Shown in pieces: positions 29,101 to 38,524 of a DNA stretch of 64,000 nucleotides; positions within the stretch are counted from its first letter, which is position 1, and each line of letters starts with the position of its first letter. The notes under the pieces are model-generated. The model was not told the origin of the DNA, did not search any database, and worked only from the letters and a program-made list of their open reading frames with translations. Made by a program: the position numbers and the translations under genes. The stretch is from an uncultured Prevotella sp. Lineage in GTDB: Bacteria; Bacteroidota; Bacteroidia; Bacteroidales; Bacteroidaceae. The stretch lies in NCBI GenBank assembly GCA_900553465.1, contig USDT01000004.1, positions 54,190-118,189 on the forward strand, given 5' to 3'.

Positions 29101-30635
29101 ACTCAATAGAGGACCTCGCGCAACTCATCTTCGACCTTAAGAATGTCAATCCTAAGGCGCAGATAAGTGTCAAGCTGGTAGCAGAGAGTGGCGTAGGAAC
29201 AATCGCCGCGGGCGTTGCCAAGGCAAAAGCCGACCTGATTGTCATCTCCGGAGCGGAAGGAGGAACAGGTGCTTCGCCTGCTTCGTCAATGAGATATGCC
29301 GGTATATCGCCGGAGATAGGACTAAGCGAGACACAACAGACGCTTGTTCTCAACGGACTGCGCGGACAGGTGCGCCTTCAGACTGACGGTCAGCTGAAGA
29401 CCGGACGCGACATAATAAGCATGGCGCTGCTTGGTGCCGACGAGTTCGGATTCGGTACGACGGTGCTCATTGTGCTTGGTTGCGTGATGATGCGTAAGTG
29501 TCATACGAACATGTGTCCGGTGGGTGTAGCCACTCAGGACCCGAAACTGCGTGAGCATTTCCGCGGACATTACAAGTATGTCGTGAACTATTTCCGGTTC
29601 CTTGCGCAGGAAGTGCGTGAGTATCTTGCGCAGATGGGATTCAGAAAACTCGACGATATAGTAGGTCGTGCCGACCTCATCGAGATAAGGAAAGACAAAG
29701 AGCACGGCAGATCATTGCTGCTCGACTTCGACCGTATGCTCCATATGGTGGACAACGGAGCGGCAATACATCATGTGAATGAGCAGAAGCACGACATTGA
29801 CCATGTGAAGGACGTCGACATCATTGCTGCTGCGCGCGACGCGATAGATAATGGTAAGGAGGTATCGCTCGACTATGCCATCACGAATACCGACCGTTCT
29901 GTCGGTGCGATGTTGTCGGGTGTGGTTGCTGCCAAGTATGGTAACGACGGACTGCCAGACCAGTCTGTCAATGTAAGATTCAAGGGATCGGCCGGTCAGA
30001 GCTTTGGAGCCTTCCTTGCACATGGCATCAGTTTCCGTCTGGAAGGCGAAGCAAACGACTATCTGGGCAAGGGCTTGAGTGGCGGACTCATATCTGTACA
30101 GCCGCCCATAAGGTCGAACTTCAAGGCTGAGGAGAACACCATCGCCGGCAACACACTGCTTTATGGTGCGACAAGCGGCCAGGTATATATCAACGGTTGT
30201 GTGGGCGAGAGATTCGCAGTTCGCAACTCCGGTGCCGTGGCCGTGGTGGAAGGCGTGGGTGATCACTGCTGTGAGTACATGACAGGCGGTCGTGTGGTTG
30301 TGCTCGGAAAGACCGGACGCAACTTCGCCGCAGGTATGAGTGGAGGCGTGGCATACGTCTGGGATCGTGAGCATACGTTCGACTACTTCTGCAATATGGA
30401 GATGGTGGAACTGTCGTTGCTCGAGAACTCCACTGCCAGAAAGGAACTCCACGAACTCATACGCCAGCATTATCTGTACACAGGTTCGCCGTTGGCACGC
30501 ACGATGCTTGACGACTGGAACCGCTATGCCGATGAGTTCATACAGGTGACACCTATCGAGTACAAGCGCGTTCTGGCCGAAGAGCAGATGCGCAAGCTGC
30601 AGCAGAAGATAGCAGACGTACAGAGAGATTATTAA
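26157..30635 (+). CDS. gltB: Glutamate synthase, large subunit
   Basis: 1492 residues, full length (start may be the second ATG at 26163). The N-terminal class II glutamine amidotransferase begins after a short propeptide at Cys19 in HEHDACGVGMI. A central domain, the FMN-binding TIM-barrel with 'GAEGGTGASPASSMRYAGIS', the 3Fe-4S cluster 'CVMMRKCHTNMCPVG' (about 1109-1121) and the C-terminal beta-helix (about 1240-1470) follow in order. It transfers the amide of glutamine to 2-oxoglutarate together with GltD. First gene of the operon; the gltD start is 31 bp downstream. Confidence 0.97.
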   Translation: MTMSERTGLYDASHEHDACGVGMIVDIHGNKSHELVDSALKVLENMKHRGAEGADNKTGDGAGIMLQIPHEFILLQGIPVPEKGKYGTGLVFLPKDEKEQAGMLSIMIEEIEREGLNLMHLRNVPVNSSVLGKDALATEPDIKQVFITGVTDAANIDRTLYIIRKRIERRIRHKDFYIVSLSSKNIVYKGMLSSVQVREYFPDLTQPYFTSGLAVVHSRFSTNTFPTWSLAQPFRLLAHNGEINTIRGNRAWMEARESVLSTPALGDVRDIRPIIQPDMSDSASLDNVLEFFVMSGLSLPHAMAMLVPESFNDKNPISEDLKAFYEYHSILMEPWDGPAALLFSDGRYAGGMLDRNGLRPARYLITRNDMMVVASEAGVISFEPGDIKEKGRLQPGKILLVDTQEGKIYYDGELKDSLASMKPYRQWLSANRIELDALRSGRKAPNSVDDYERRLRAFGYTREDVEQIIQPMSAKGSEPTASMGNDTPLAVLSDRPQLLFNYFRQQFAQVTNPPIDPIREELVMSLTEYIGAVGMNILLPDESHCKMVRLPHPVLTNTQLDILCNIRYKGFNTVKLPIVFEASRGKAALHAALNDLCKQAEASVDEGVNYIILSDRDVDDTHAAIPSLLAVSAVHHHLISVQKRVQTALIVESGEIREVMHAALLLGYGASAINPYMAFAVIDDLVKRNEIQLNYETAEKNYIKAVCKGLYKIMSKMGISTIRSYRGAKIFESIGLGEELLRDYFGTTVSTVGGIGLEEIARDYTAFHDEGFRPADASGLLPHVGLFSYRKDGVKHAWNPVTISTLQLATRLGSYKKFKEFTSQVDGKESEIFLRDFFDFKRNPIPIEEVEPVENIVRHFVTGAMSFGAISKEAHEALALAMNELGARSNTGEGGEDSSRFHDMVDGIALNSKTKQVASGRFGVTAEYLVNADEIQIKVAQGAKPGEGGQLPGFKVNEVIARTRHSIPGISLISPPPHHDIYSIEDLAQLIFDLKNVNPKAQISVKLVAESGVGTIAAGVAKAKADLIVISGAEGGTGASPASSMRYAGISPEIGLSETQQTLVLNGLRGQVRLQTDGQLKTGRDIISMALLGADEFGFGTTVLIVLGCVMMRKCHTNMCPVGVATQDPKLREHFRGHYKYVVNYFRFLAQEVREYLAQMGFRKLDDIVGRADLIEIRKDKEHGRSLLLDFDRMLHMVDNGAAIHHVNEQKHDIDHVKDVDIIAAARDAIDNGKEVSLDYAITNTDRSVGAMLSGVVAAKYGNDGLPDQSVNVRFKGSAGQSFGAFLAHGISFRLEGEANDYLGKGLSGGLISVQPPIRSNFKAEENTIAGNTLLYGATSGQVYINGCVGERFAVRNSGAVAVVEGVGDHCCEYMTGGRVVVLGKTGRNFAAGMSGGVAYVWDREHTFDYFCNMEMVELSLLENSTARKELHELIRQHYLYTGSPLARTMLDDWNRYADEFIQVTPIEYKRVLAEEQMRKLQQKIADVQRDY

Positions 30636-30666
30636 ACATTAACAGAACCTTATCACAAACATATAT

Positions 30667-32013
30667 ATGGGAAATCCTAAAGCATTTCTTACCGTACCGC
30701 GTCAGGAGGCCGGTTACCGCCCGGTTCACGACAGAATAAGCGACTATGGCGAGGTGGAACAGACGTTGAATACAAGTGAACGCAAATTGCAGGCATCACG
30801 TTGTATGGATTGCGGTGTGCCGTTCTGCCATTGGGCATGCCCGTTGGGCAACCGTCCTCCGGAGTTTCAGGACGCACTGTACAAGGGAAAATGGAGAGAG
30901 GCTTACGAGATATTGAGTGCCACAAACGACTTTCCGGAGTTTACAGGACGCATCTGTCCGGCACTCTGCGAGAAGAGTTGTGTGCTTAAACTGGCCATCG
31001 ACGCGCCTGTGACTATACGCGAAGACGAGGCCGCTATAATCGAAGCGGCATTCAGGGAAGGCTATATACAGCCACAGAAATATGAGCGCAATGGCAAGAA
31101 GGTGGGCATTGTGGGGTCTGGCCCGGCCGGACTGGCTGTCGCCAACCGTCTGAACGCCAAGGGTTACGAGGTGACAGTGTTCGAGAAAGACGAATACATT
31201 GGCGGACTGTTGCGCTTCGGAATACCTAACTTCAAGCTCAACAAATCGATCATCGACCGCCGTGTGGACATAATGAAGGCCGAAGGCGTGAAGTTCTGCG
31301 TCAGCACTCCGATTGACGTTCAAAACCTGCCTGAAGGCTTCGATGCATGGTGTCTTTGCACGGGAACGCCGCAGGCACGCGACCTCAAGATACCCGGACG
31401 CGAACTGAAAGGCATACATTTCGCTCTTGAGATGCTGTCGCAGCAGAACAGAGTGCTAGCCGGACAGACCTTCGACCGCGAACACCGTATCGACGCCAAG
31501 GGCAAGCGCGTGCTTGTTATAGGCGGCGGCGATACCGGCAGCGACTGCATCGGCACAAGCAACCGCCAGGGAGCTGTGTCGGTTACGCAGATAGAGATAA
31601 TGCCGAAACCGCCTGTCGGTCATAATCCGGCTACTCCATGGCCGCAATGGCCGGTGGTGCTGAAGACCAGCTCGAGCCACGAAGAGGGCTGCGAGCGTCG
31701 CTGGTGCCTGACGTCCAACCGATTCATCGGCACGAAGAACGGTCATGTGTGTGGTGTGGAAGTTGAGGAAGTGGAGTGGATTCCGTCGCCCGACGGCGGA
31801 CGTCCTACAATGAAACCCACCGGAAAGAAAGAGATGATAAAAGCCGACCTGGTGCTTCTTGCCATGGGATTCCTCAAGCCGCAGCACCCCGAATATGCCG
31901 CCAACGTGTTTGTGGCGGGTGACGCTGCCACTGGAGCGAGCCTCGTTGTGCGCTGCATAGCAGGCGGACGGAAGGCTGCAAAGGACATAGACGCTTATCT
32001 TAAAAAACAATAG
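30667..32013 (+). CDS. gltD: Glutamate synthase, small (NADPH/NADH) subunit
   Basis: 448 residues. The N-terminal iron-sulfur region has CMDCGVPFCHWACPLGN and 'GRICPALCEKSCVL' (about 46-110). Two nucleotide-binding Rossmann folds follow: 'KVGIVGSGPAGLAVANRL' for FAD near 145 and 'KRVLVIGGGDTGSDCIG' for NAD(P)H near 280, then the C-terminal 'VFVAGDAATGASLVVRCIAG'. It passes electrons from NAD(P)H to GltB. Only 3 bp separate it from asnB. Confidence 0.97.
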   Translation: MGNPKAFLTVPRQEAGYRPVHDRISDYGEVEQTLNTSERKLQASRCMDCGVPFCHWACPLGNRPPEFQDALYKGKWREAYEILSATNDFPEFTGRICPALCEKSCVLKLAIDAPVTIREDEAAIIEAAFREGYIQPQKYERNGKKVGIVGSGPAGLAVANRLNAKGYEVTVFEKDEYIGGLLRFGIPNFKLNKSIIDRRVDIMKAEGVKFCVSTPIDVQNLPEGFDAWCLCTGTPQARDLKIPGRELKGIHFALEMLSQQNRVLAGQTFDREHRIDAKGKRVLVIGGGDTGSDCIGTSNRQGAVSVTQIEIMPKPPVGHNPATPWPQWPVVLKTSSSHEEGCERRWCLTSNRFIGTKNGHVCGVEVEEVEWIPSPDGGRPTMKPTGKKEMIKADLVLLAMGFLKPQHPEYAANVFVAGDAATGASLVVRCIAGGRKAAKDIDAYLKKQ

Positions 32014-32016
32014 ACC

Positions 32017-33735
32017 ATGTGTGGAATAACTGCCATATTCAATATAAAGGACGATGTGAACGCTCTGCGGAGAACGGCTCTCGACATGTCGAAGAAAATA
32101 AGACACCGCGGACCGGACTGGAGCGGCATTTATTGTGGCCGTTCTGCCATACTGTGTCATGAACGACTGTCGATTGTCGATCCGCAGAGTGGCAGACAGC
32201 CTCTGTTCTCTCCCGACGGCAAGCAGATACTTGCCGTGAACGGCGAGATATACAATCATCGCGACATACGCGCCCGTTATGCCGGAAAATACGAGTTTCA
32301 GACCGGCAGCGACTGCGAGGTGATCCTTGCACTCTATCGCGACAAGGGCGTGGACTTCATCGGGGAGCTGAGCGGTATATTCGCCTTCGCCCTCTATGAC
32401 GAGGAAAAGGAAGAGTTTCTTATAGCCCGCGACCCGATAGGAGTGATACCTCTCTACATAGGATACGACAACGAGGGCCGCGTATATTGCGCCAGTGAAC
32501 TGAAGGCTCTCGAAGGCTATTGCGACCGCTACGAGCCTTTCCTGCCGGGCCACTACTACTGGAGCCGCGAGGGAAAGATGAAACCCTGGTACAGGAGAGA
32601 GTGGACATCGTATGACAACGTGAAGAACAACTACACTCCGGACGCCACAAACGCCACTCATGTTGATAAAGGTGTGGATGCCTACAAAGTGCAGGTCGAT
32701 GCCCTGCGCGATGCTCTCGACAATGCCGTACGCAGACAGCTGATGAGCGATGTGCCCTACGGCGTGCTGCTTTCGGGCGGTCTCGACAGTTCGGTCATCT
32801 CGGCAGTGGCAAAGAAATATGCCGCACGCCGCATAGAGACAGACGGACGCAACAGTGCGTGGTGGCCTCAGTTGCACAGCTTTGCGGTGGGACTGAAGGG
32901 CGCGCCTGACCTTATCAAGGCACGCGAGGTGGCTGAACACATCGGCACTGTGCACCATGAGATAAACTATACCATTGAGGAAGGACTCGACGCTGTGCGT
33001 GACGTGATATACTACATCGAGACATACGACGTAACGACGGTGCGTGCATCTACTCCCATGTATCTGCTCGCGCGTGTCATAAAGAGCATGGGTATAAAGA
33101 TGGTATTGAGCGGTGAGGGAGCCGACGAGGTGTTCGGCGGATACCTTTATTTCCATAAGGCGCCTGACGCCCAGGCTTTCCACGAGGAGACAGTGCGCAA
33201 GCTCTCCAAGCTGTATATGTACGACTGTCTGCGCGCCAACAAGTCGCTGTCGGCTTGGGGAGTGGAAGGCCGTGTGCCGTTTCTCGACAAGGAGTTTCTC
33301 GATGTGGCCATGCGGCTCAATCCTTCAGTGAAGATGTGCCCCGGAAAAACCATCGAGAAGAAGATCGTGAGAGACGCATTCGGAGACATGCTGCCCGAAA
33401 GTGTGGCATGGCGGCAGAAGGAACAGTTCAGCGACGGAGTGGGATACAGCTGGATAGACACGCTGAAGGACATCACGTCGAAAGCTGTGACCGACGAACA
33501 GATGGCCCGCGCTGCCGAGCGTTTCCCTATAAACACTCCGATGAACAAGGAGGAATATTACTATCGTAGCATATTCGAGGAGTATTTCCCGAGCGAGAGT
33601 GCCGCACGCAGCGTGCCGAGTGTGCCGAGCGTGGCTTGCTCCACAGCCGAGGCTCTGGCATGGGACGCTTCGTTCGCCGGCTGCAATGAGCCGAGCGGAA
33701 GAGCTGTGAGCGGTGTGCATGAGGAGGCTTATTGA
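32017..33735 (+). CDS. asnB: Asparagine synthase B (glutamine-hydrolysing)
   Basis: 572 residues. The nucleophile Cys2 (MCGITAIF) begins the class II amidotransferase domain (1-190). The synthetase domain has the ATP-pyrophosphatase loop LLSGGLDSSVIS near 250 and the AsnB-type 'VLSGEGADEVFGGYLYFHKA' block. The C-terminal VACSTAEALAWD...PSGRAVSGVH tail is the usual AsnB ending. Its place at the end of the gltBD operon ties asparagine synthesis to glutamate synthesis. Confidence 0.97.
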   Translation: MCGITAIFNIKDDVNALRRTALDMSKKIRHRGPDWSGIYCGRSAILCHERLSIVDPQSGRQPLFSPDGKQILAVNGEIYNHRDIRARYAGKYEFQTGSDCEVILALYRDKGVDFIGELSGIFAFALYDEEKEEFLIARDPIGVIPLYIGYDNEGRVYCASELKALEGYCDRYEPFLPGHYYWSREGKMKPWYRREWTSYDNVKNNYTPDATNATHVDKGVDAYKVQVDALRDALDNAVRRQLMSDVPYGVLLSGGLDSSVISAVAKKYAARRIETDGRNSAWWPQLHSFAVGLKGAPDLIKAREVAEHIGTVHHEINYTIEEGLDAVRDVIYYIETYDVTTVRASTPMYLLARVIKSMGIKMVLSGEGADEVFGGYLYFHKAPDAQAFHEETVRKLSKLYMYDCLRANKSLSAWGVEGRVPFLDKEFLDVAMRLNPSVKMCPGKTIEKKIVRDAFGDMLPESVAWRQKEQFSDGVGYSWIDTLKDITSKAVTDEQMARAAERFPINTPMNKEEYYYRSIFEEYFPSESAARSVPSVPSVACSTAEALAWDASFAGCNEPSGRAVSGVHEEAY

Positions 33736-34507
33736 GGCCGAACCTCTGCATGTCGGTTGACAATAATTTGCAATACCGTGATAGATGTCTGCCTTGTCTG
33801 TGGCTGTTGCCTGCCGTATGTGCCGGCACAGCTCAGACGGGGCGGACTTTTTTATGGCCGTACTTATAGACTTTACGGATGTGGCTGGCGGCAATTACGG
33901 GCTTTCGCGCAAGGTCATGGTGCGGTGTTTGCGGCAAGAGCTTATGTCGGTGTGAGAGTGAAAACAGTTCTGCATAAATATGCAATTTGCTTAGCGCTGT
34001 GATGAATAAATATTCATCGTAACTCGAAAATACGCGCGTTTTTTCGTCCGGACAAGCTTCCGGTTGCAAATACGCGAGTTTTGAGCACTTTGCGCATCCC
34101 GCTGACAGTCAGAGTTTTGCACGCTTTTATGTTTCATTGACAATCGGAACGCGCTGCGAAACGGGCCGTTTTGCACTGCATTATAGCCTGTTTCGTGTCA
34201 TGATACGGTACGTTTCATGGTGTGATATGGCTTGTATTACAGTGCGAAAAAGGCCGTTTTGCACGCAGGTGGTGTGCGGACCACTCAGTGACGGATGGCA
34301 TACGGATATGGAAAAGCCTTTTTTGTGTTCCACACCATGCCCGTGGATGGTGTTCCGTTTTCTATTTTGAGAAATTTTTTTGTCAAAATTTTTTACTTCC
34401 AAAGCTGTATATTTATTCATTTTTCTGGCCAGACAGGCTCTCTCGTATGGATGTGCCGGAGGGCGGAAATACGGTGTGGCAAGGCTGTGGTGTGCTTGTA
34501 CGGTGGC
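33736..34507. other. Gap between convergent operons, filled by a family I repeat
   Basis: Copy D of the family I repeat (33971-34420) takes up most of the gap. No obvious terminator with a T-run follows asnB; the palindrome GTGCCGGCAC at about 33819 is the only hairpin seen near the stop. Confidence 0.5.
33971..34420 (+). repeat. Dispersed intergenic repeat, family I, copy D
   Basis: Starts TGCATAAATATGCAA (33971-33985), ends TGTATATTTATTCAT (34406-34420). Internal blocks: CTTCCGGTTGCAAATACGCG (34058-34077), GCGAAACGGGCCGTTTTGCA (about 34156-34175), TGCGAAAAAGGCCGTTTTGC (34243-34262), GGTGTGCGGACCACTC, and TTTTCTATTTTGAGAAA with TTTTGTCAAAATTTTTTACT. The clearest partner of copy C. Confidence 0.75.
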
Positions 34508-34546
34508 AAAAAAATAAGTCCGGACTGTCTCACGACTGTCCGGACC
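34508..34546 (-). terminator. Terminator of the glnK-amt-glnN operon
   Basis: GTCCGGAC (34518-34525) and GTCCGGAC (34538-34545), a self-complementary octamer at both arms, followed on the minus strand by TTATTTTTTT. Confidence 0.85.
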
Positions 34547-34582
34547 TGATTATCAAATAACTAACAATGAAGGAAATTATGT

Positions 34583-36772
34583 TTACCTAATAAATAACAA
34601 CTCTCTGTATTTAGGCAATGTCCACATCTGATCATCGACGATTAGCTCCAGTTTGTCGATGTGATAACGTATCTGTTCGAGCATAGGAGCTATGGTGTCG
34701 TGGTATGCTACGGCCTTCTCGCGTTCGTTCTCAATTCTGTTGGCCACCTTGCGTGCCTCCACCATGTCGTCCACATGCTTCTTGATGTAGGCCGTGCGTT
34801 CGGATATCTCTCTGATGAGCGAGAGGTTTTCGGCCGACAGACTGGCGGCTTCCTCGGCGTCGAACAGGCCTTTCATCTTGTACACATTGTTGATGAGCAC
34901 ACTCTGATACTGTGTGGCGACGGGCACGATGTGGTTCATTGCCAGGTCGCCGAGCACGCGTGCCTCTATCTGTATCTTCTTGGTGTAGGTTTCCCATTTC
35001 ACTTCGTTGCGTGCCTCGAGCTCCACTTTTGTCATCACGCCTGTGGATGTGAACATCTTGATGCTGCTTTCCGACAGATAGTTGTCAAATATCACAGGGC
35101 AGCTTGTTTCGCAGTCGAGACCGCGGCGTGCGGCTTCTTCTTTCCACTCCTCGCTGTAACCGTTGCCGTCGAAACGTATTGGTTTGCATATCTTGATGTA
35201 TTTTCGGAGCACCTGAAGAATGGCAGCCTCTTTAGAAGTGCCCTGTGCCATGATTGCATCTACATCGTGTTTGAAGTCGGCGAGCTGTTCGGCCATGGCC
35301 GTGTTGAGTGCAATCATTGCGCTGGCACAGTTGGCTTCGGAACCTACGGCGCGGAATTCGAATCGGTTACCGGTGAAGGCAAAGGGCGACGTACGGTTGC
35401 GGTCGGTGTTGTCTATGAGCAGTTCGGGTATCTGAGGTATGTCGAGCTTCATGCCGTGCTTGCCCATCAGGACGCTCATGTCCTCGTCCGAGCTCACCTC
35501 GAGATGGTCGAGCACCTGGCTGAGTTGTGTGCCGAGGAACGAAGAAATAATTGCTGGCGGTGCCTCGTTGGCTCCCAGACGGTGAGCGTTTGTGGCACTC
35601 ATGATGCTGGCTTTTATCAGTCCGTTGTGACGAAATACGGCCATCAGGGTGTTTACTATGAATGTTATGAAGCGCAGGTTGTCCTCGGCGGTCTTTCCCG
35701 GAGCCATGAGGGCTGTGCCGTTGTCTGTTCCGAGCGACCAGTTATTGTGCTTTCCTGAGCCGTTTATGCCCTTGAACGGTTTCTCGTGGAGCAGCACTCT
35801 GAATCCGTGGGCACGTGCCACCTTGCGCATAAGCGACATGATGAGCATGTTGTGGTCCACAGCCAGATTGCATTCCTCGTATATTGGGGCAAGCTCAAAC
35901 TGGTTGGGCGCCACCTCGTTGTGGCGTGTCTTCACCGGAATGCCGAGTTCGAGGGCCTGTATCTCCAGGTCTTTCATGAATGCAGCCACACGGATTGGAA
36001 TTGCTCCGAAGTAGTGGTCTTCGAGCTGCTGGTTCTTCGATGCCTCGTGGCCCATGAGTGTGCGGCCTGTGAGCAGCAGGTCGGGGCGTGCTGCGTAGAG
36101 CCCTTCGTCGACGAGGAAATATTCCTGCTCCCATCCGAGGTAAGAGAAAACCTTTTTCACCGAAGGGTCGAAGTAGTGGCATACGTCCACTGCTGCCTTG
36201 TTGAGAGCGCGCAGAGCCTTGAGCAGCGGAGTCTTGTAGTCGAGTGACTCGCCTGTGTATGATATGAAGATAGTAGGTATGCACAGAGTGTCGTCAACCA
36301 CGAATACCGGTGACGAAGGATCCCAAGCGCTGTATCCGCGAGCCTCGAACGTATTGCGTATGCCGCCGCTCGGGAACGACGATGCGTCGGGTTCCTGCTG
36401 CACAAGCAGTTTGCCGGAGAACTCCTCCATCATTCCACCCTTGCCGTTGTGCTCCACAAAGGCGTCGTGTTTCTCTGCCGTGCCCTCCGTGAGTGGTTGG
36501 AACCAGTGTGTGTAATGGGTGGCTCCGAGCTCCATGGCCCAGCGCTTCATGCCTGCAGCTACCTGGTCGGCGATGCTTCTTTCGAGTGTTGCGCCGTTGT
36601 CTATCACATCGACAAGTTTTGCAAACACGTCACTCGAGAGATATTTGAACATCTTCTCACGGTTGAACACGTACTTTCCGAAATACTCGCTCGGTCTTTC
36701 GGTCGGTATGGCAAACTCTTTGGCTTTGGTCTGAAAAGCCTTTTCTACTACTCTGAATCTTAAACTCGACAT
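34583..36772 (-). CDS. glnN: Glutamine synthetase, type III
   Basis: 729 residues, the size of GSIII (types I and II are far smaller). It starts MSSLRFRVVEKAFQTKAKEF, has the GSIII N-terminal region with 'THYTHWFQPLTEGTAEKHDA' near 90, the catalytic beta-grasp/alpha-beta core with 'VKTRHNEVAPNQFELAPIYE' and HKPF-like 'LLHEKPFKGINGSGKHNNWS', and the helical C-terminal extension. It assimilates ammonium into glutamine. Transcribed after amt and glnK (62-bp gap), so uptake, sensing and assimilation are co-expressed. Confidence 0.96.
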   Translation of the reverse strand: MSSLRFRVVEKAFQTKAKEFAIPTERPSEYFGKYVFNREKMFKYLSSDVFAKLVDVIDNGATLERSIADQVAAGMKRWAMELGATHYTHWFQPLTEGTAEKHDAFVEHNGKGGMMEEFSGKLLVQQEPDASSFPSGGIRNTFEARGYSAWDPSSPVFVVDDTLCIPTIFISYTGESLDYKTPLLKALRALNKAAVDVCHYFDPSVKKVFSYLGWEQEYFLVDEGLYAARPDLLLTGRTLMGHEASKNQQLEDHYFGAIPIRVAAFMKDLEIQALELGIPVKTRHNEVAPNQFELAPIYEECNLAVDHNMLIMSLMRKVARAHGFRVLLHEKPFKGINGSGKHNNWSLGTDNGTALMAPGKTAEDNLRFITFIVNTLMAVFRHNGLIKASIMSATNAHRLGANEAPPAIISSFLGTQLSQVLDHLEVSSDEDMSVLMGKHGMKLDIPQIPELLIDNTDRNRTSPFAFTGNRFEFRAVGSEANCASAMIALNTAMAEQLADFKHDVDAIMAQGTSKEAAILQVLRKYIKICKPIRFDGNGYSEEWKEEAARRGLDCETSCPVIFDNYLSESSIKMFTSTGVMTKVELEARNEVKWETYTKKIQIEARVLGDLAMNHIVPVATQYQSVLINNVYKMKGLFDAEEAASLSAENLSLIREISERTAYIKKHVDDMVEARKVANRIENEREKAVAYHDTIAPMLEQIRYHIDKLELIVDDQMWTLPKYRELLFIR

Positions 36773-36834
36773 AATTGTTGTTTTGTTTTTGGTTTTTATT
36801 GTTATTTATTTGACATTGTTGTTTCTGATGTTTC

Positions 36835-38094
36835 CTACAGATCGTATGCTGCTTCGCCGTGCTCATATATGTCGAGGCCTTCTTCCTCAACTCTTTTTAC
36901 AACTCTTATTCCGCACACTGCGTCGACTATCTTGAATATGATGAATGTCATCACGGCGCTGAAGACAATCGATATTATGGTTGTTTCGGTCTGTATCCAA
37001 AGCTGGTGCCAGTCGCCGTAGAGAGCACCCTGCACACCGTTGCTACCCGTTACGTATCTCGTGGCGAAGACACCCGTGAGTACCGAACCTATTATTCCGC
37101 CTATGCCGTGTACGCCGAATGCGTCGAGTGCATCGTCATATCCGAATCTGGGTTTCACCACGGCCACCATGCAGAAACATACTATTGAGGTTATGAATCC
37201 TATACATACGGCGCCGAGAATGTCTGTGGTGCCTGCCGCAGGAGTTATGGCCACAAGGCCGGCTACAGCTCCTGTACATGCTCCGACGGTGGTAGGCTTC
37301 TTGTTGACAATCCAGTCCACGGTCATCCATGTCACTGCAGCCATACACGTTGCGATGTGTGTCACGAGGAAAGCGTTGGCTGCCAGTCCGTCGGCTGCCA
37401 GTCCGCTGCCGGCGTTGAAGCCGAACCATCCGAGCCATAATAGGGCAGTGCCGATGAATACGAACGGGATGTTGTGTGGTGTTATGGGCTTTCCGGGTCT
37501 GTAGTCGTTGCGGCGTCCTACAAGCAACGCCATGACGAGGGCCGATATTCCGGCGTTGATGTGCACCACAGTACCGCCGGCAAAGTCGATAGCTCCCATC
37601 TCCATAAGAAATCCTCCGCCCCATACCCAGTGGGCCATAGGCAGATATACGAATATGCTCCACAGTATGGTGAAGACGAGAAAGCCGGAGAATCTGACGC
37701 GTTCGGCAAATGCTCCGAGGATGAGTGCCGGCGTTATGACGGCGAACATGCACTGGAACATGGCGAAAAGCAGTTCGGGTATGCCGCCTGTGGTCATGGT
37801 GTTGAGGTTTATTCCTTTGAGCATTGTCTTGTCAAAGCCTCCTATGCCGTATTTGAAAAGACTGCCGTCGAATCCTGAACCGAATGCGAAACTGTAGCCG
37901 AAGGCAACCCATATCAGACTGATTACGGCAACTATGGTGAGGCTTTGCATTATGACGCTGAGCATGTTTTTCCTTCTTACAAGGCCGCCGTAGAACAGGG
38001 CTATGCCCGGAATGGTCATAAGAAGAACCAGAATGGTGGCCATTATCATCCATGCAGTGTTTCCTGAATTAAGTGTTATTGTAGCTGACATCAT
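36835..38094 (-). CDS. amt: Ammonium transporter (Amt)
   Basis: 419 residues (or 418 from the second Met). Eleven hydrophobic segments. Family motifs are AWMIMATILVLLMTIPGIAL near the N-terminus, 'DFAGGTVVHINAGISALVMA' (conserved D-GG-VVH-aG) and 'DDALDAFGVHGIGGIIG' with the second pore His. Inner-membrane channel for ammonium, normally blocked by uridylyl-free PII, whose gene directly precedes it. Confidence 0.96.
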   Translation of the reverse strand: MMSATITLNSGNTAWMIMATILVLLMTIPGIALFYGGLVRRKNMLSVIMQSLTIVAVISLIWVAFGYSFAFGSGFDGSLFKYGIGGFDKTMLKGINLNTMTTGGIPELLFAMFQCMFAVITPALILGAFAERVRFSGFLVFTILWSIFVYLPMAHWVWGGGFLMEMGAIDFAGGTVVHINAGISALVMALLVGRRNDYRPGKPITPHNIPFVFIGTALLWLGWFGFNAGSGLAADGLAANAFLVTHIATCMAAVTWMTVDWIVNKKPTTVGACTGAVAGLVAITPAAGTTDILGAVCIGFITSIVCFCMVAVVKPRFGYDDALDAFGVHGIGGIIGSVLTGVFATRYVTGSNGVQGALYGDWHQLWIQTETTIISIVFSAVMTFIIFKIVDAVCGIRVVKRVEEEGLDIYEHGEAAYDL

Positions 38095-38148
38095 ATCGTT
38101 TGCTTCCTTTTTGTTTTTCCTTTCAATAGTTCTCTCTCCCGTTAGTTT

Positions 38149-38505
38149 CTATTTCTCATGCTCGGCGTTGTAAAGCGCTATGTCGCCTCTTTCTCCTGTG
38201 CGTATCCTTATGGCGTCTTCCACAGGAATGATGAATATCCGCCCGTCGCCTATCTCGCCCGTATATGCGGCTTTCATCACGGCTTCTACTGTCTTTTCCA
38301 CGTTTTTCTCTCTCACGACAATCGATATGAGGATGCGCTCAATGGAGCTTGTGTCGTAAGCCACTCCGCGATAGATACGCGCTTCACGTGTTTTTCCCAC
38401 ACCTCTCACTTCGTAGTATGAGAACCATTCGATGTCCGCCTCGAGCAGTGCTTCCTTCACATCGTCAAACCTGGTACGGCGGATGATCGCTTCAATTTTC
38501 TTCAT
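38149..38505 (-). CDS. glnK: PII nitrogen regulatory protein (GlnK/GlnB)
   Basis: 118 residues. T-loop sequence 'VRGVGKTREARIYRGVAYDT' keeps the Tyr equivalent of E. coli Tyr51, and the C-terminal signature TGEIGDGRIFIIPVEDAIRI is intact. The first residues MKKIEAIIRR fit the family. Linked to amt, so the GlnK role (gating Amt by 2-oxoglutarate and ATP/ADP state) is the likely one. Confidence 0.95.
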   Translation of the reverse strand: MKKIEAIIRRTRFDDVKEALLEADIEWFSYYEVRGVGKTREARIYRGVAYDTSSIERILISIVVREKNVEKTVEAVMKAAYTGEIGDGRIFIIPVEDAIRIRTGERGDIALYNAEHEK

Positions 38506-38524
38506 AATGATGTGTCTTTTAGTG

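Noticed and set aside
31456..33183. 575-codon minus-strand frame across gltD and asnB
   Set aside because: Spans the junction of two real genes on the other strand and lacks any domain.
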